A DNA stretch of 64,000 nt, taken from the NCBI GenBank assembly GCA_022767745.1, contig JALENN010000006.1, positions 62,001 to 126,000 of the forward strand. Direction: 5' to 3'. Of this stretch, positions 1 to 8,758 are shown piece by piece (position 1 is the first letter of the stretch; every line of letters begins with the position of its first letter). The notes beneath the pieces are model-generated. The model saw nothing but the letters and a program-made list of their open reading frames with translations. It searched no databases and was not told the DNA's origin. The stretch comes from Alistipes sp. (GTDB lineage Bacteria > Bacteroidota > Bacteroidia > Bacteroidales > Rikenellaceae). The translations under genes and the position numbers were made by a program.

Positions 1-472
1 GGCGCATCGCATTCTCGGGCTCGATCCACGGCCCTCCGGCCATGGCCCAGCCCGGGCAGCCCTGCATGGTGAAGCGCAGCCCCAGCCGACGGCACTCGGC
101 CGCCGTATGGCGCACGGCGTCGTCCCACCGCTCGCTCAGGCACGCTATGCGCGAGTCGTTGCCGGGCCACATGCCGTCGTAGCCCGCCTGCCCGTGGAAG
201 AGCTGCACGCCCGAGAATCCGGCTGCGGCTATGGCCTCGAGGTCGGCCGTGATACCCTCGGTCGAGACGTTGCCGCCGACATAGTGGAACCATGTCTGCG
301 GCCGGAACACCTTCGGCGGATCGGCAAAGGCCGCCCTGTCGCCGTCCCCGAACGGCCCGCGGAGGATCTTCTCCGACGGCACCGCCGCGGGTGCCGCCGT
401 CTGCGCGGCCGCAGCGGCAAATTGCAGCAGCGCGGCCGCAGCACACGCCATATGCAGAATACAGAATTTCAT
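1..472 (-). CDS. GH106-like glycoside hydrolase, N-terminal part (gene runs off the left edge)
   Basis: Only the first 157 codons are in the window; the gene continues leftwards. The start is the ATG at 470-472, followed by a hydrophobic Ala-rich signal peptide ending near AAAAAQT, so the product is exported. The segments TWFHYVGGNVSTEGI, a downstream LGLRFTMQGCPGWAMAGGPW and a terminal WIEPENAMR match the start of the catalytic region of the large GH106-like (alpha-L-rhamnosidase type) hydrolases. The same layout occurs in the complete gene at 33646-36075 (WWHWMGSNFSKEGI, then LGLKIGIQNTPGYSTTGGPW). That the two are paralogues is inferred from this shared pattern. The sugar specificity cannot be read from the fragment. 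Confidence 0.72.
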   Translation of the reverse strand, partial: MKFCILHMACAAAALLQFAAAAAQTAAPAAVPSEKILRGPFGDGDRAAFADPPKVFRPQTWFHYVGGNVSTEGITADLEAIAAAGFSGVQLFHGQAGYDGMWPGNDSRIACLSERWDDAVRHTAAECRRLGLRFTMQGCPGWAMAGGPWIEPENAMR

Positions 473-510
473 AGTATGCATATCTTACGTTAAACACCTT
501 GCCCGCCGGC

Positions 511-1467
511 CTACAGGGCGGCGATAAGCAGTCCCGTGTAGGCAATGTACGCGACGACCATCACCACGCCCTCCGAGCGGGTTATCATGCGCACCTTGTA
601 GTATTTTCCCGCCACGAACATCAGCACCGACGCCCCGAGCAGCCACAGCAGATCGAAGTTGGTGATGCCGCCCATGGGCAGGGGCGAAATAGTGGCGCTG
701 GCGCCCAGCACGAAGAATACGTTGAAGAGGTTCGAGCCGATGACGTTGCCGATGGCGATCTCGGGGTTCTTCTTCAGCGCCGCCACCACCGACGTGGCCA
801 GCTCGGGCAGCGACGTGCCCATGGCCACCAGCGTAAGGCCTATGATCGACTCGCTCACACCCAGCGAACGGGCTATCTCGCTGGCGCCGTTGACGAAGAG
901 CGTGCCGCCGCCGATCAGCGCCGCCAGGCCGCCCACGATGTAGAGCAGACAGCGCCACACGGGCATCGACTTGATCTCGGGCTGTGCCGACGCATCGCCG
1001 TCGCGCGCTATGGCGAACGTGTAGCCCATGAATATGGCGAAGAAACAGAGCATCAGCAGGCCGTCGGCACGGTCCATCACATTCGTCTCGCCCGTACCGA
1101 GCAGCACGTCGTTGGCGCAGATAAGCACCACGACCGACGACAGCACCGCCAGCGGTATCTCCTTCGTCAGCGTAGCGCGCGTGATGACGATGGGGGCGAC
1201 GATGGCCGTGACGCCCACGATCATCAGTATGTTGAATATGTTGCTGCCGACGACGTTGCCTATCGACAGCTCGGCATTGCCCTCGAGGGCCGAGAGCACG
1301 CTCACCGACAACTCGGGAGCCGACGTACCGAAGGCCACAACCGTAAGGCCGATCACCATCGGCGATATGCGGAAACGGCGTGCCAGCGACGAGGCGCCGT
1401 CGGTAAGGAAATCTGCGCCGAAGAGGATCAAAGCCAGTCCGGCTAAAAGAAGGATTACGTTTATCAT
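511..1467 (-). CDS. Calcium/sodium antiporter (YrbG family)
   Basis: A 318-residue inner-membrane exchanger of the CaCA superfamily, which moves Ca2+ out against Na+ or H+. Two inverted Na_Ca_ex repeats are visible, each with its signature: GTSAPEL with Glu52 in repeat 1 and GTSLPEL near residue 210 in repeat 2, each followed by GNVxGSNxFN. About ten membrane segments are apparent and the length is normal for the family. The start is the ATG at 1465-1467 (MINVILLLAG), because upstream codons read as polar non-coding sequence and a promoter lies at 1554-1586. It is transcribed alone, towards the glycosidase at the left edge. The transported ion is assigned from the family. Confidence 0.9.
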   Translation of the reverse strand: MINVILLLAGLALILFGADFLTDGASSLARRFRISPMVIGLTVVAFGTSAPELSVSVLSALEGNAELSIGNVVGSNIFNILMIVGVTAIVAPIVITRATLTKEIPLAVLSSVVVLICANDVLLGTGETNVMDRADGLLMLCFFAIFMGYTFAIARDGDASAQPEIKSMPVWRCLLYIVGGLAALIGGGTLFVNGASEIARSLGVSESIIGLTLVAMGTSLPELATSVVAALKKNPEIAIGNVIGSNLFNVFFVLGASATISPLPMGGITNFDLLWLLGASVLMFVAGKYYKVRMITRSEGVVMVVAYIAYTGLLIAAL

Positions 1468-1553
1468 GGTTTTCAGGAATTTATATCCGCTCCAAAAGCA
1501 ACGCGCCGTACAGCGGGCAGCATCGGGCCGCACCGCGCGGCGGTTACGGATTG

Positions 1554-1586
1554 TAAAGATAGTGAAAGGCAGGGCAGAAAAACAAA
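1554..1586 (-). promoter_or_regulatory. Bacteroidota-type promoter of the Ca/Na antiporter
   Basis: On the minus strand a TTTG (-33) at 1583-1586 is separated by 21 bases from TATCTTTA (-7) at 1554-1561. This matches the Bacteroidota primary-sigma pattern and lies about 90 bases upstream of the chosen start. Confidence 0.55.
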
Positions 1587-1834
1587 CCTGCCTGACTTTT
1601 TCTGCCTCGGCGCACCACATCCGTCTCAAATGTAGCGGAAATAATCCCGCCGCCGCTGTCCCCCGCTTCGCCGAATGTATCCGCCACGGCGCCAAAAGCA
1701 CGCCGCCGCAGGAATCCGTACGCCAGCCACCGCACACCCGCCGCCCTACCCTTCCGCTGTGGCGCCTGTGCACGATTCGGGCAGAAAATCAGCGTATTTT
1801 TCGCCCGAAATGATGCTTGTTGCAAAAAAATTCT

Positions 1835-1842
1835 TACCTTTG
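1835..1842 (+). promoter_or_regulatory. -7 box of the rpsP promoter
   Basis: TACCTTTG matches TAnnTTTG exactly and lies 60 bases upstream of the rpsP ATG. A TTG-rich stretch lies just upstream (1817-1822), but its spacing is short, so the -33 element is unclear. Confidence 0.55.
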
Positions 1843-1902
1843 CCCGACAAACCCGCCGTGTAGGGTTGCGTTTAACAATTAACCAACTAAATTTTATAGC
1901 AA

Positions 1903-2442
1903 ATGGCTGTTAAAATTCGTCTGGCACGCCATGGTAAGAAGGGTGCTCCTTTCTATCATATCGTTGCCGCAGATAGCAGAGCGCCACGTGATGGTAAGTT
2001 CATCGAGAAATTGGGTACCTACAATCCCAATACGAATCCTGCTACGATTGATCTGAAGTTCGACCGAGCTTTGGATTGGTTGCAAAAAGGCGCACAACCT
2101 ACCGACACCTGCCGTGCCATCCTCTCGTACAAGGGTGTTCTCTACAAGAAGCACCTTCTGGGCGGTGTAGCCAAGGGCGCTTTCTCGGAGAGCGATGCCG
2201 AGGCCAAGTTCAACAAGTGGATGGGCGAGAAGGAGAACAAGATCGCTGCCAAGGTCAACCGTCTGGCAACCGAGGCCACCAATGCCCACAAGGCTGCTCT
2301 GGCCGCCGAGACCAAGGTCAAGGAGGATCGTGCCGCTGCCTTAGCCGAGAAGAAGGCTGCTGCAGAGGCTGCCGCCGCCGAGGCCGCAGCTCAGGCTGCT
2401 GCAGAGGAGGGCGCCGAGGCCGCCGAGACTCCCGCGGAGTAA
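1903..2442 (+). CDS. rpsP: 30S ribosomal protein S16
   Basis: A 179-residue small-subunit ribosomal protein. The first 80 or so residues are the S16 fold, starting [20 protein letters not shown] with the conserved [15 protein letters not shown] segment. The C-terminal 90 residues are a Lys/Ala/Glu-rich extension ending in repeated AAAEAAA-type sequence. Such extensions are usual for S16 in Bacteroidota, whereas S16 of E. coli is about half this length. It has its own promoter and is followed by a strong hairpin terminator (2463-2497) before rimM, so readthrough is probably needed for co-expression. Codon use looks biased, as expected for a ribosomal gene. Confidence 0.97.
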   Translation: MAVKIRLARHGKKGAPFYHIVAADSRAPRDGKFIEKLGTYNPNTNPATIDLKFDRALDWLQKGAQPTDTCRAILSYKGVLYKKHLLGGVAKGAFSESDAEAKFNKWMGEKENKIAAKVNRLATEATNAHKAALAAETKVKEDRAAALAEKKAAAEAAAAEAAAQAAAEEGAEAAETPAE

Positions 2443-2462
2443 CCGCAGGGGCGCAATACCAG

Positions 2463-2497
2463 AATACCCTTGCGGCAACGCCGCAGGGGTATTTTTT
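2463..2497 (+). terminator. Terminator/attenuator between rpsP and rimM
   Basis: A 14-bp stem (2463-2476 with 2480-2493, one G-T pair), a 3-base loop and a T run ending at 2497. It ends only 19 bases before the rimM start, so it may work as an attenuator. Confidence 0.75.
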
Positions 2498-2516
2498 ATA
2501 TGCAAAACACCACACC

Positions 2517-3062
2517 ATGAAAAAGCATAACGACCCGGACCTCACGCCCCGCGACGGCCAGACCTTCGACAGCGTCGCCCGCGTGACCAAACTCTTCGGC
2601 GGCAGCGACGGCGGTGGCGTCGTGCTGTCGCTCTACGACACCTTCCCCGAGGATTTCGACCCTGCGGGCGATCCCCTCTTCGTCGAGATCGACTCGCTCA
2701 ACGTACCCCTGTGGTGCGGCAGCTTCGAGCGGCGCGGCGCGGCGGGCGCCGTGGTGCGCTTCGACGACTTCGACACGCCGCGCCGTGCCGAGGAGCTGGT
2801 CGGACGCGAGCTGCGCATCCCCGCCGAGGAGCAGGCCGACGACGAGTTCTACATGGAGGACCTCATAGGCTTCAGCGTCGAGGCCGCGGGCCTGCACGGC
2901 ACCCTGACCGACTACTACGACAGCGAGGCCAACCCTCTCTTCGGCATCGACTTCGGCCAGGGCGAGCGCCTCATCCCCGCCGTCGAGGAGTTCATCGCCT
3001 CGATCGACTTCGAGGGCCGGCATATAAAGATGGTGCTGCCCGAGGGCCTGCTCGACCTCTGA
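2517..3062 (+). CDS. rimM: Ribosome maturation factor RimM
   Basis: A 181-residue protein that helps mature the head of the 30S subunit by binding S19 near helices 31 and 33b. The N-terminal RimM domain begins VARVTKLFGGSDGGGVVLSL. The C-terminal PRC-barrel shows DEFYMEDLIGFSVE and ends VEEFIASIDFEGRHIKMVLPEG, the usual RimM ending (HIKMxLPEGLL). The start is the ATG at 2517, right after the hairpin terminator; reading further upstream in this frame only gives a shadow of rpsP. The rpsP-rimM order is common in bacteria, although trmD does not follow here. The next gene is convergent. Confidence 0.93.
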   Translation: MKKHNDPDLTPRDGQTFDSVARVTKLFGGSDGGGVVLSLYDTFPEDFDPAGDPLFVEIDSLNVPLWCGSFERRGAAGAVVRFDDFDTPRRAEELVGRELRIPAEEQADDEFYMEDLIGFSVEAAGLHGTLTDYYDSEANPLFGIDFGQGERLIPAVEEFIASIDFEGRHIKMVLPEGLLDL

Positions 3063-3087
3063 CCGCAGCCACCCGCACAAAACGACG

Positions 3088-3119
3088 GCGGCGTCCTCTC
3101 ACGAAAGAGAGGACGCCGC
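3088..3119. terminator. Hairpin between convergent rimM and fucosidase genes
   Basis: A perfect 13-bp stem (3088-3100 with 3107-3119) and a 6-base loop. There is no long T run, so termination strength is uncertain. Its position suits a shared terminator. Confidence 0.55.
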
Positions 3120-3139
3120 TGCCATTATATTAATGTATG

Positions 3140-4594
3140 TCAGATCTCGTATGCCCCGGCATCGTACACGGCGATGCGCTCGATGGTGAGCGGGCCGCGC
3201 GAGTCGGTAAAGCGTACGCGCAACGCCGTAGCCTCAACACCGCCCAGCGGCAGGATACGCTTGTAACCCACCGTCGTGCCCTCGGCCACCTTGCGCCACG
3301 AGCCATTATCAAGGGCCTCGACCTCGAACGAGCGGACACGCTGTCCCAGCTCGATATGCTCCTGTATCGTCACATAGTCCATCTTGCGGGGGCTGTCCCA
3401 CGTGAGCGTAACATCGCCCGTAACCACATCATCTGCCGTTGCCCAGTAACCGTTGCCCTCGCCTATGACATTCCCAGCACCGTAGCCGCGGCCACGCGAC
3501 GACGAAGCATCGGCCTTGGCATCGGCGGCCATGTCATAATAGAAGGTCTCGTCCACCTTCTTGCGCCATGCCATCAGCGAGGCCACATCCTCCTCGGGCA
3601 CGCGGCCGCGCGTGTCGGGAGCGAGGTTGAGCAGCAGCGTGCCGCCGCGACCCACCGACGTGAGGTATATGTCGAAGAGCTGGTCGGGCGTCTTGGGCTT
3701 CTGGTCGGCATGGTAGAACCATCCCGGACGTATCGATACGTCGGCCTCGGCCGGAGCCCAGCGGTTGCCGTCCTCCATGCCGTGGGTAAGCACCTCGACG
3801 TCGTCGCGGCCGCCCGGATAGAGCTTCTCGGGCGTGGCCATGCACCAGTGGGTCTCGGCTATCACGCCGCGCTCGTTGCCGCACCAGCGGGCATCGGGCA
3901 GCGACGAGCTCCACACGATGGTCTCGGGCGAGAGTTCGCGGATGATATCCACCACCTTAGGCCAGTCGTAGTAGAGGTATCCCGACTCGAGTACGCGCGT
4001 CTCGTTGGCGCCGCCGTAATATCCGTCGCCGCCGTTGGCGCCGTCGAACCACATCTCGAAGACGGGGCCGTAGGCCGTCAGCAGCTCGCGCAGCTGGTTG
4101 CGGTAGTACTCAAGATACTCGTCCGTGCCGTAGCCGGCATGGTTGCGGTCCCACGGCGAGAGGTATATTCCGAACTTGACACCCTGGCGGCGGCACGCCT
4201 CGGCCACCTCGCCCACGATGTCGCCCTTGCCGTCCTTGTAGGGCGAGTTCTTGATCGAGTGTTCGGTGTAGGCGCTGGGCCACAGGCAGAAACCGTCATG
4301 GTGCTTGGCCGTGAGGATAAGTCCCTTCAGGCCGGCATCCTTGACGATCTTCACCAGGGCGTCGGCATCGAAGTCGGTCGGGTTGAATACCGACTCGGGC
4401 TCGTCGCCGTAGCCCCACTCGCGGTTTGTGAAGGTGTTCACCGTAAAGTGCACGAATGCATACTGCTCCATGCGATGCCACTCCAGCTGTCGCGGCGCGG
4501 GCACCACGCTCATCGGAGCGGGAGGCTCGGGCGAGCAGCTGCCGAGCATGAGGGCGGCCGCCATGGCCGCAAGGATAATCTTTTTCATGTTCAT
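3140..4594 (-). CDS. GH29 alpha-L-fucosidase, lipoprotein
   Basis: A 484-residue exported glycosidase. The N-terminus is a lipoprotein signal ending LMLGSC with Cys20 as the lipidated residue, so it is probably anchored in the periplasm or outer membrane. The catalytic barrel shows LTAKHHDGFCLWPS (about 94-107) and MWFDGANG, where Asp184 sits at the expected GH29 nucleophile position. The last 130 or so residues look like an F5/8-type carbohydrate-binding domain. The enzyme would remove terminal fucose from host or plant glycans. Its ATG shares one base with the ygiQ stop (TAATG), so the two are translationally coupled although functionally unrelated. There is no susC/susD pair nearby. Confidence 0.9.
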   Translation of the reverse strand: MNMKKIILAAMAAALMLGSCSPEPPAPMSVVPAPRQLEWHRMEQYAFVHFTVNTFTNREWGYGDEPESVFNPTDFDADALVKIVKDAGLKGLILTAKHHDGFCLWPSAYTEHSIKNSPYKDGKGDIVGEVAEACRRQGVKFGIYLSPWDRNHAGYGTDEYLEYYRNQLRELLTAYGPVFEMWFDGANGGDGYYGGANETRVLESGYLYYDWPKVVDIIRELSPETIVWSSSLPDARWCGNERGVIAETHWCMATPEKLYPGGRDDVEVLTHGMEDGNRWAPAEADVSIRPGWFYHADQKPKTPDQLFDIYLTSVGRGGTLLLNLAPDTRGRVPEEDVASLMAWRKKVDETFYYDMAADAKADASSSRGRGYGAGNVIGEGNGYWATADDVVTGDVTLTWDSPRKMDYVTIQEHIELGQRVRSFEVEALDNGSWRKVAEGTTVGYKRILPLGGVEATALRVRFTDSRGPLTIERIAVYDAGAYEI

Positions 4595-6408
4595 TATGGT
4601 TTAGGGTTGTTTTTTCTTGCCGCTCCGCGTTTCGGCGCGGGGCGTTTTGACGTTAACGTGCGGCTGCCGGCGCGGTGCGCATCCCCGGGGCGGGACCGGC
4701 GGCTGTCATCGCGGCGGAAGAAGTAGGCCTTCTGCCTGCGCTTATCCTCCTGCGTGCGCGCCACGTAGACCGGCTTGCCCGTATACGGGTCCTCGCCCGT
4801 GTAGAACATCACCGACGAGAGGGTCATGGGCGTGGGCGTGAGGTCCTGCACCTGCTCCAGATCGAAGTGCAGGCGTCCGAGCACCTTCTCCGACAGCGCC
4901 TGCATGTCGCACTCGCGGCATCCGGGGTGCGACGAGATGAAGTACGGGATGAGCTGGTAGCGCAGGCCGTTGTCGGCGCATATGCGGTGGAAATCGCGGT
5001 TCAGCCGCTCGAAGAGCGCAAACGGAGGCTTGCGCATGAGCGCCAGCACGTGATCCTCGGTGTGTTCGGGCGCCACCTTCAACCGTCCCGACGTGTGGTG
5101 CACGACCACCTCCTCGAGATAGGGCGAGTCGTCGAACAGGTCGTATCGTATGCCGCTCGAGACGAAAGCCTTCTTGAGCCCCTTCACCTCGCGTATGCGG
5201 CGGTAGAGCGCCAGCAGGCGCGAGTGGTCGTTATCGAGATTCGGGCACCGCTTCGGGTGGAGGCACGACGGGCGGCGGCAGCGGCGGCACAGCTCCTTGT
5301 CGCGCCCGCCCATGCCGTACATGTTGGCCGATGGGGCTCCGATGTCGGATATGTAGCCGCGGAAGTCGGGCATGTGCACCACCTTCTCCACCTCGGCCAG
5401 GATCGACCGCTCGCTGCGCGAGTTGACGAACTTGCCCTGATGCGCCGATATGGTGCAGAACGAGCAGCCGCCGAAGCAGCCGCGGTGGATGTTGATCGAG
5501 TGCTTGATCATCTCCCATGCAGGGATCGCGCCGCGACCCTCGTAACGCGGGTGGGGCGCCCGCTCGTAGGGCAGGTCGAACGAATGGTCGAGTTCCTCGG
5601 TCGTGAGGGTCGTGTTGGGCGGCGTAACCACCACATAGCGGTCGCCCACGGCCTCAACCAACGTCGTATCGGTCTCCATGCAGTTGCTCAGGCGCTCCTC
5701 GACGACGAAGTTGCGGCCGAAGGCATATTTGTCGCGGCAGCACTCCTCGTACGAAGCCAGATGTACCGTCGTGGCGGAATCAAGGCGTGCGACATAATCC
5801 CCGTCGGCCATGAACGCCACCTGCCGCAGCTTGCGCAGCAGCTTGGCATTGTATCCGTTACGCATGGCCCTGGCCACCTGCTGCACCACACGCTCGCCCA
5901 TGCCGTAGATCACAAGGTCGACACCGCTGTCGGCCAGGATCGAGGGATGGAGCGAATCGCTCCAGTAGTCGTAGTGCGTCAGACGCCGCAGCGAGGCCTC
6001 GATGCCCCCCGCCACCACGGGCACATGGGGGAAGAGGCGCTTCAGTATGCGGCAGTACGTCGTCACCGTGCGGTCGGGGCGGAAACCCGCCTTGCCGCCC
6101 GCCGTGTAGGCGTCGTCGCTGCGCAGGCGCAGGTTGGCCGTATAGTGGTTCACCATCGAGTCCATGGCCCCGCCCGACACGCCGAAGAAGAGACGCGGCG
6201 CCCCCAGCTTGGTGAAGTCGCGCAGGTCGTCGCGCCAGTTAGGCTGCGGCACGATGGCCACACGGTAACCCTCGGCCTCGAGCAGGCGTCCGATGACGGC
6301 CGCGCCGAAGGCCGGGTGGTCGATATACGCATCCCCCGTGAACAGGATCACATCCAGATAATCCCATCCCCTTTCGCGTACCTCCTTTATCGACGTCGGC
6401 AGAAACAT
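4594..6408 (-). CDS. YgiQ family radical SAM protein
   Basis: A 604-residue protein with the YgiQ layout: an N-terminal domain beginning MFLPTSIKEVRERGWDYLDV and a central radical SAM core with the CxxxCxxC iron-sulphur motif in RGCFGGCSFC (about residues 309-317). A Cys-rich segment follows (CRRCRRPSCLHPKRC), then a C-terminal DUF3362-like part with ISSHPGCRECDM and DLTPTPMTLSSVMFYTG. A basic tail ends the protein. The family uses S-adenosylmethionine and a 4Fe-4S cluster; its reaction is not established to my knowledge. It is the first gene of a two-gene unit with the fucosidase. Length and motifs are normal. Confidence 0.9.
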   Translation of the reverse strand: MFLPTSIKEVRERGWDYLDVILFTGDAYIDHPAFGAAVIGRLLEAEGYRVAIVPQPNWRDDLRDFTKLGAPRLFFGVSGGAMDSMVNHYTANLRLRSDDAYTAGGKAGFRPDRTVTTYCRILKRLFPHVPVVAGGIEASLRRLTHYDYWSDSLHPSILADSGVDLVIYGMGERVVQQVARAMRNGYNAKLLRKLRQVAFMADGDYVARLDSATTVHLASYEECCRDKYAFGRNFVVEERLSNCMETDTTLVEAVGDRYVVVTPPNTTLTTEELDHSFDLPYERAPHPRYEGRGAIPAWEMIKHSINIHRGCFGGCSFCTISAHQGKFVNSRSERSILAEVEKVVHMPDFRGYISDIGAPSANMYGMGGRDKELCRRCRRPSCLHPKRCPNLDNDHSRLLALYRRIREVKGLKKAFVSSGIRYDLFDDSPYLEEVVVHHTSGRLKVAPEHTEDHVLALMRKPPFALFERLNRDFHRICADNGLRYQLIPYFISSHPGCRECDMQALSEKVLGRLHFDLEQVQDLTPTPMTLSSVMFYTGEDPYTGKPVYVARTQEDKRRQKAYFFRRDDSRRSRPGDAHRAGSRTLTSKRPAPKRGAARKNNPKP

Positions 6409-6489
6409 TTTTCAGCTGTTTTATTCGGATACCTTATATTATTCGGATTGTGCGGCTGCGCCTTCTACAACAGACGCCGGAGGGAATGC

Positions 6490-7677
6490 CTACTCCTCGT
6501 ACAAGCCGCGGGCGGCGACATAGCCGTCCCACTTGGCGATGACCGAGCTGAAATCCTCGGGCAGCTCGCTCTCGAAGATCATCTCGCGCCCCGTCGTCGG
6601 GTGCACGAAGCCCAGCGAACGGGCATGCAGCGCCTGCCGGGGCAGCAGCTCGAAGCAGTTGGCGATGAACTGGCGGTACTTCGAGAAGGTCGTGCCCTTC
6701 AGTATGCGGTCGCCGCCGTAGCGCGGGTCGTTGAACAGGGGGTGTCCCTGCCATGCCATGTGGACGCGTATCTGGTGCGTGCGGCCCGTCTCGAGGCGGC
6801 ACTCCAGCAGCGTCACATAGCCGTAGCGGCGCAGCACCTTGTAATGTGTCACGGCGTGCTTGCCCTGCGAGCCGTCGGCGAAGACGTGCATCAGCATGCG
6901 GTCGCGCGGGTCGCGCCCGATGTTGCCCGTGATCGTGCCCTCGTCGCCATCGAAGTTGCCCCACGCCAGCGCCACATAACGGCGGTGAATCGTGTGGTCG
7001 AAGAACTGCTTGGCAAGGCGCACGTGCGACAGCTCGTTCTTGGCCACCACCAGCAGTCCCGACGTATCCTTGTCGATGCGGTGCACCAGTCCGGCACGCA
7101 TGTCTCCCTGCTGGAACAGCGGCACCGAGCGCAGATGGTAGGCCAGCGCATTGACCAGCGTACCGCTGTAGTTGCCACAGCCGGGGTGCACCACCATGCC
7201 CGCAGCCTTGTTCACGATGAGCAGGTCGTCGTCCTCATACACTATGTCGAGCGGGATAGCCTCGGGCACGATCTCCAGCTCGCGCTTCGGGTAGGGCATC
7301 ACCAGCGTGATGCGGTCCAGCGGCTTGACCTTGTAGCTCGCCTTGGCCGGCGTGCCGTTCACCAGTATGCTGCCGTTGTCGGCCGCCGTCTGTATGCGGT
7401 TGCGCGAGCAGTGCTCCATGCGGTCGACAAGGAACTTGTCGAGGCGTATCATCGACTGCCCGCGGTCGACCGTGATGGCAAAGTGCTCGTACTGCCCGCC
7501 ATCGCCGGCACCGGCACCGAACTGAGCCTCGTCGAAGTCGTCGCCGTCCTCCAGCTCCGCCACGTCGGCCGCAAAGTCCGCACCGCAGTCAGGCGGCGCC
7601 GCCGACCGACCGGGCATCGCCCCGCCGTCAGGCAGCACCTGCCGCTCCATGCTCTTTTCACTCGCTTCGTTATGCAT
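6490..7677 (-). CDS. rluD: RluD-family 23S rRNA pseudouridine synthase
   Basis: About 395 residues: an N-terminal S4 RNA-binding domain (MIRLDKFLVDRMEHCSRNRIQ) and a pseudouridine synthase domain with the catalytic motif HRIDKDTSGL near residues 199-208, whose Asp attacks the uridine. A further family motif is LETGRTHQIRVHM. In E. coli RluD modifies helix 69 of 23S rRNA; assignment to RluD rather than RluC is by overall similarity. An acidic extension of about 70 residues precedes the S4 domain. I chose the ATG at 7675-7677. A TTG at 7702-7704, two bases from the upstream stop, and an ATG at 7648-7650 are alternatives. It follows the PASTA gene, probably in one transcript. Confidence 0.85.
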   Translation of the reverse strand: MHNEASEKSMERQVLPDGGAMPGRSAAPPDCGADFAADVAELEDGDDFDEAQFGAGAGDGGQYEHFAITVDRGQSMIRLDKFLVDRMEHCSRNRIQTAADNGSILVNGTPAKASYKVKPLDRITLVMPYPKRELEIVPEAIPLDIVYEDDDLLIVNKAAGMVVHPGCGNYSGTLVNALAYHLRSVPLFQQGDMRAGLVHRIDKDTSGLLVVAKNELSHVRLAKQFFDHTIHRRYVALAWGNFDGDEGTITGNIGRDPRDRMLMHVFADGSQGKHAVTHYKVLRRYGYVTLLECRLETGRTHQIRVHMAWQGHPLFNDPRYGGDRILKGTTFSKYRQFIANCFELLPRQALHARSLGFVHPTTGREMIFESELPEDFSSVIAKWDGYVAARGLYEE

Positions 7678-7706
7678 CTGCCGCGATTGTCGTTTGTTAC
7701 ACAAGG

Positions 7707-8720
7707 TTAAAAGAATTCATCCTCGTCGGTCTCGGTGACGTTGTCCTGCATCGCACTGCTCTGGCGCAGCGCACGCACCACATCGTCGCGCTCGGCCTGC
7801 TCGAGCGAGTCCTGACGCTCCTGTTCCTGCTCCAGACGCTCCTCGGCCAGACGCTTGGCCTCCTTGTCCGAGGCGGCGCTGTTCTTCTCGACGGCCTTGT
7901 CGTCGAGCGTCAGCCACAGGTCGACCGAAGCGCCCAGCGATGCCGTGGCGTTATGCGGCACCGACTGGCGGTAGACGCGGGCATCCTTCTCGTTGAGCAG
8001 GTCGATGCCCTTGTCGAAGGTCACCTTGCCCACGTTGAGACCCTCCTCCCACAGGCGGCTCTTGGCCGACTGCAGGCTCTGCCCTATGGCCTTGGGCACG
8101 ATCGTCGTACCCTTGTCGGGCTCCATGCCCACGCGCAGCGTCACGCCCGAGCCCATCTCGATCTCGATCGACGACGTGCTCGACACCTCATCCTTGCCGA
8201 CAAACTCCGCCAGCACATAGTTCGTGGCGATATCCTCGACATAGACCAGCTTCTCGATACCGAGGCCCGCCACCTCGAGCATGTTCTTGGCCTGGCGCAG
8301 ACTGCGGCCCGCCACGTAGGGCACCTTCACCGTCTTCTGGCGGAACGAGTTGATCGTCACATAGACCTTGCGACCGGCCTTCACCTCGACGCCCTCGACG
8401 GGCAGCTGGTCGAGCACGATGCCGCCATCGTAGGTGGGGACGTACAGCGAGTCGTTGATGATGATCTTGAGACCGTTGTCGCGTGCCACGCGCTGCGCCT
8501 CGTCGAGCGTGATGCCCGTGAAGTCGGGCACGGCACGGTGGGTACCGTGGCGCGTGAGGATCATCATCAGAAGGCTGCACGCCGCAATTATCGCTATCAA
8601 TATAAGCACTATCGCCACCACGTTGTAGGCGATGGGCGACTCGCGCAGCCACTCGACGGCGCTGTCGATGCGCCCGCCCTCCGAACGGCGCTCGCGTGTG
8701 TCGGGTTTACGTTTCTCCAT
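7707..8720 (-). CDS. PASTA domain membrane protein
   Basis: A 337-residue protein: a charged cytoplasmic N-terminus, one membrane segment at about residues 31-55 (YNVVAIVLILIAIIAACSLL), then three PASTA repeats, each opening with a VPxxxGxxLxxA-type motif (AVPDFTGITLDEAQ, KVPYVAGRSLRQAK, IVPKAIGQSLQSAK). A Glu/Gln-rich, probably coiled-coil tail ends in acidic DEDEFF. PASTA domains bind peptidoglycan or beta-lactams in kinases and penicillin-binding proteins, but no kinase or transpeptidase domain is attached here. A role in cell-envelope sensing or scaffolding is inferred. It lies directly before the rluD-like gene, an arrangement I believe is frequent in Bacteroidota. Confidence 0.87.
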   Translation of the reverse strand: MEKRKPDTRERRSEGGRIDSAVEWLRESPIAYNVVAIVLILIAIIAACSLLMMILTRHGTHRAVPDFTGITLDEAQRVARDNGLKIIINDSLYVPTYDGGIVLDQLPVEGVEVKAGRKVYVTINSFRQKTVKVPYVAGRSLRQAKNMLEVAGLGIEKLVYVEDIATNYVLAEFVGKDEVSSTSSIEIEMGSGVTLRVGMEPDKGTTIVPKAIGQSLQSAKSRLWEEGLNVGKVTFDKGIDLLNEKDARVYRQSVPHNATASLGASVDLWLTLDDKAVEKNSAASDKEAKRLAEERLEQEQERQDSLEQAERDDVVRALRQSSAMQDNVTETDEDEFF

Positions 8721-8758
8721 ATGAAAATATAGCGTTATCTCCTGTTTTACCTTACCGT

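Larger units (their letters stand above)
1468..1902. other. Intergenic region between divergent antiporter and rpsP genes
   Basis: About 435 bases without a convincing gene. It holds a minus-strand promoter for the antiporter (1554-1586) and a plus-strand -7 box for rpsP (1835-1842). The remainder is GC-rich sequence in which I see no conserved ORF, RNA gene or repeat. Confidence 0.6.

Noticed and set aside
3140..6408. A polysaccharide utilisation locus around the fucosidase, sulfatase and GH106-like genes
   Set aside because: No SusC/SusD pair lies in the window, and the enzymes are scattered among housekeeping genes.
7678..7704. TTG start for the rluD-like gene two bases after the PASTA stop
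   Set aside because: It adds nine residues of no conserved character, and an ATG is available at 7675-7677. It remains an alternative.
4675..7710. A long plus-strand open frame opposite ygiQ and the rluD-like gene
   Set aside because: Shadow of real minus-strand genes that have clear motifs; composition is Arg/His/Val-rich and patternless.
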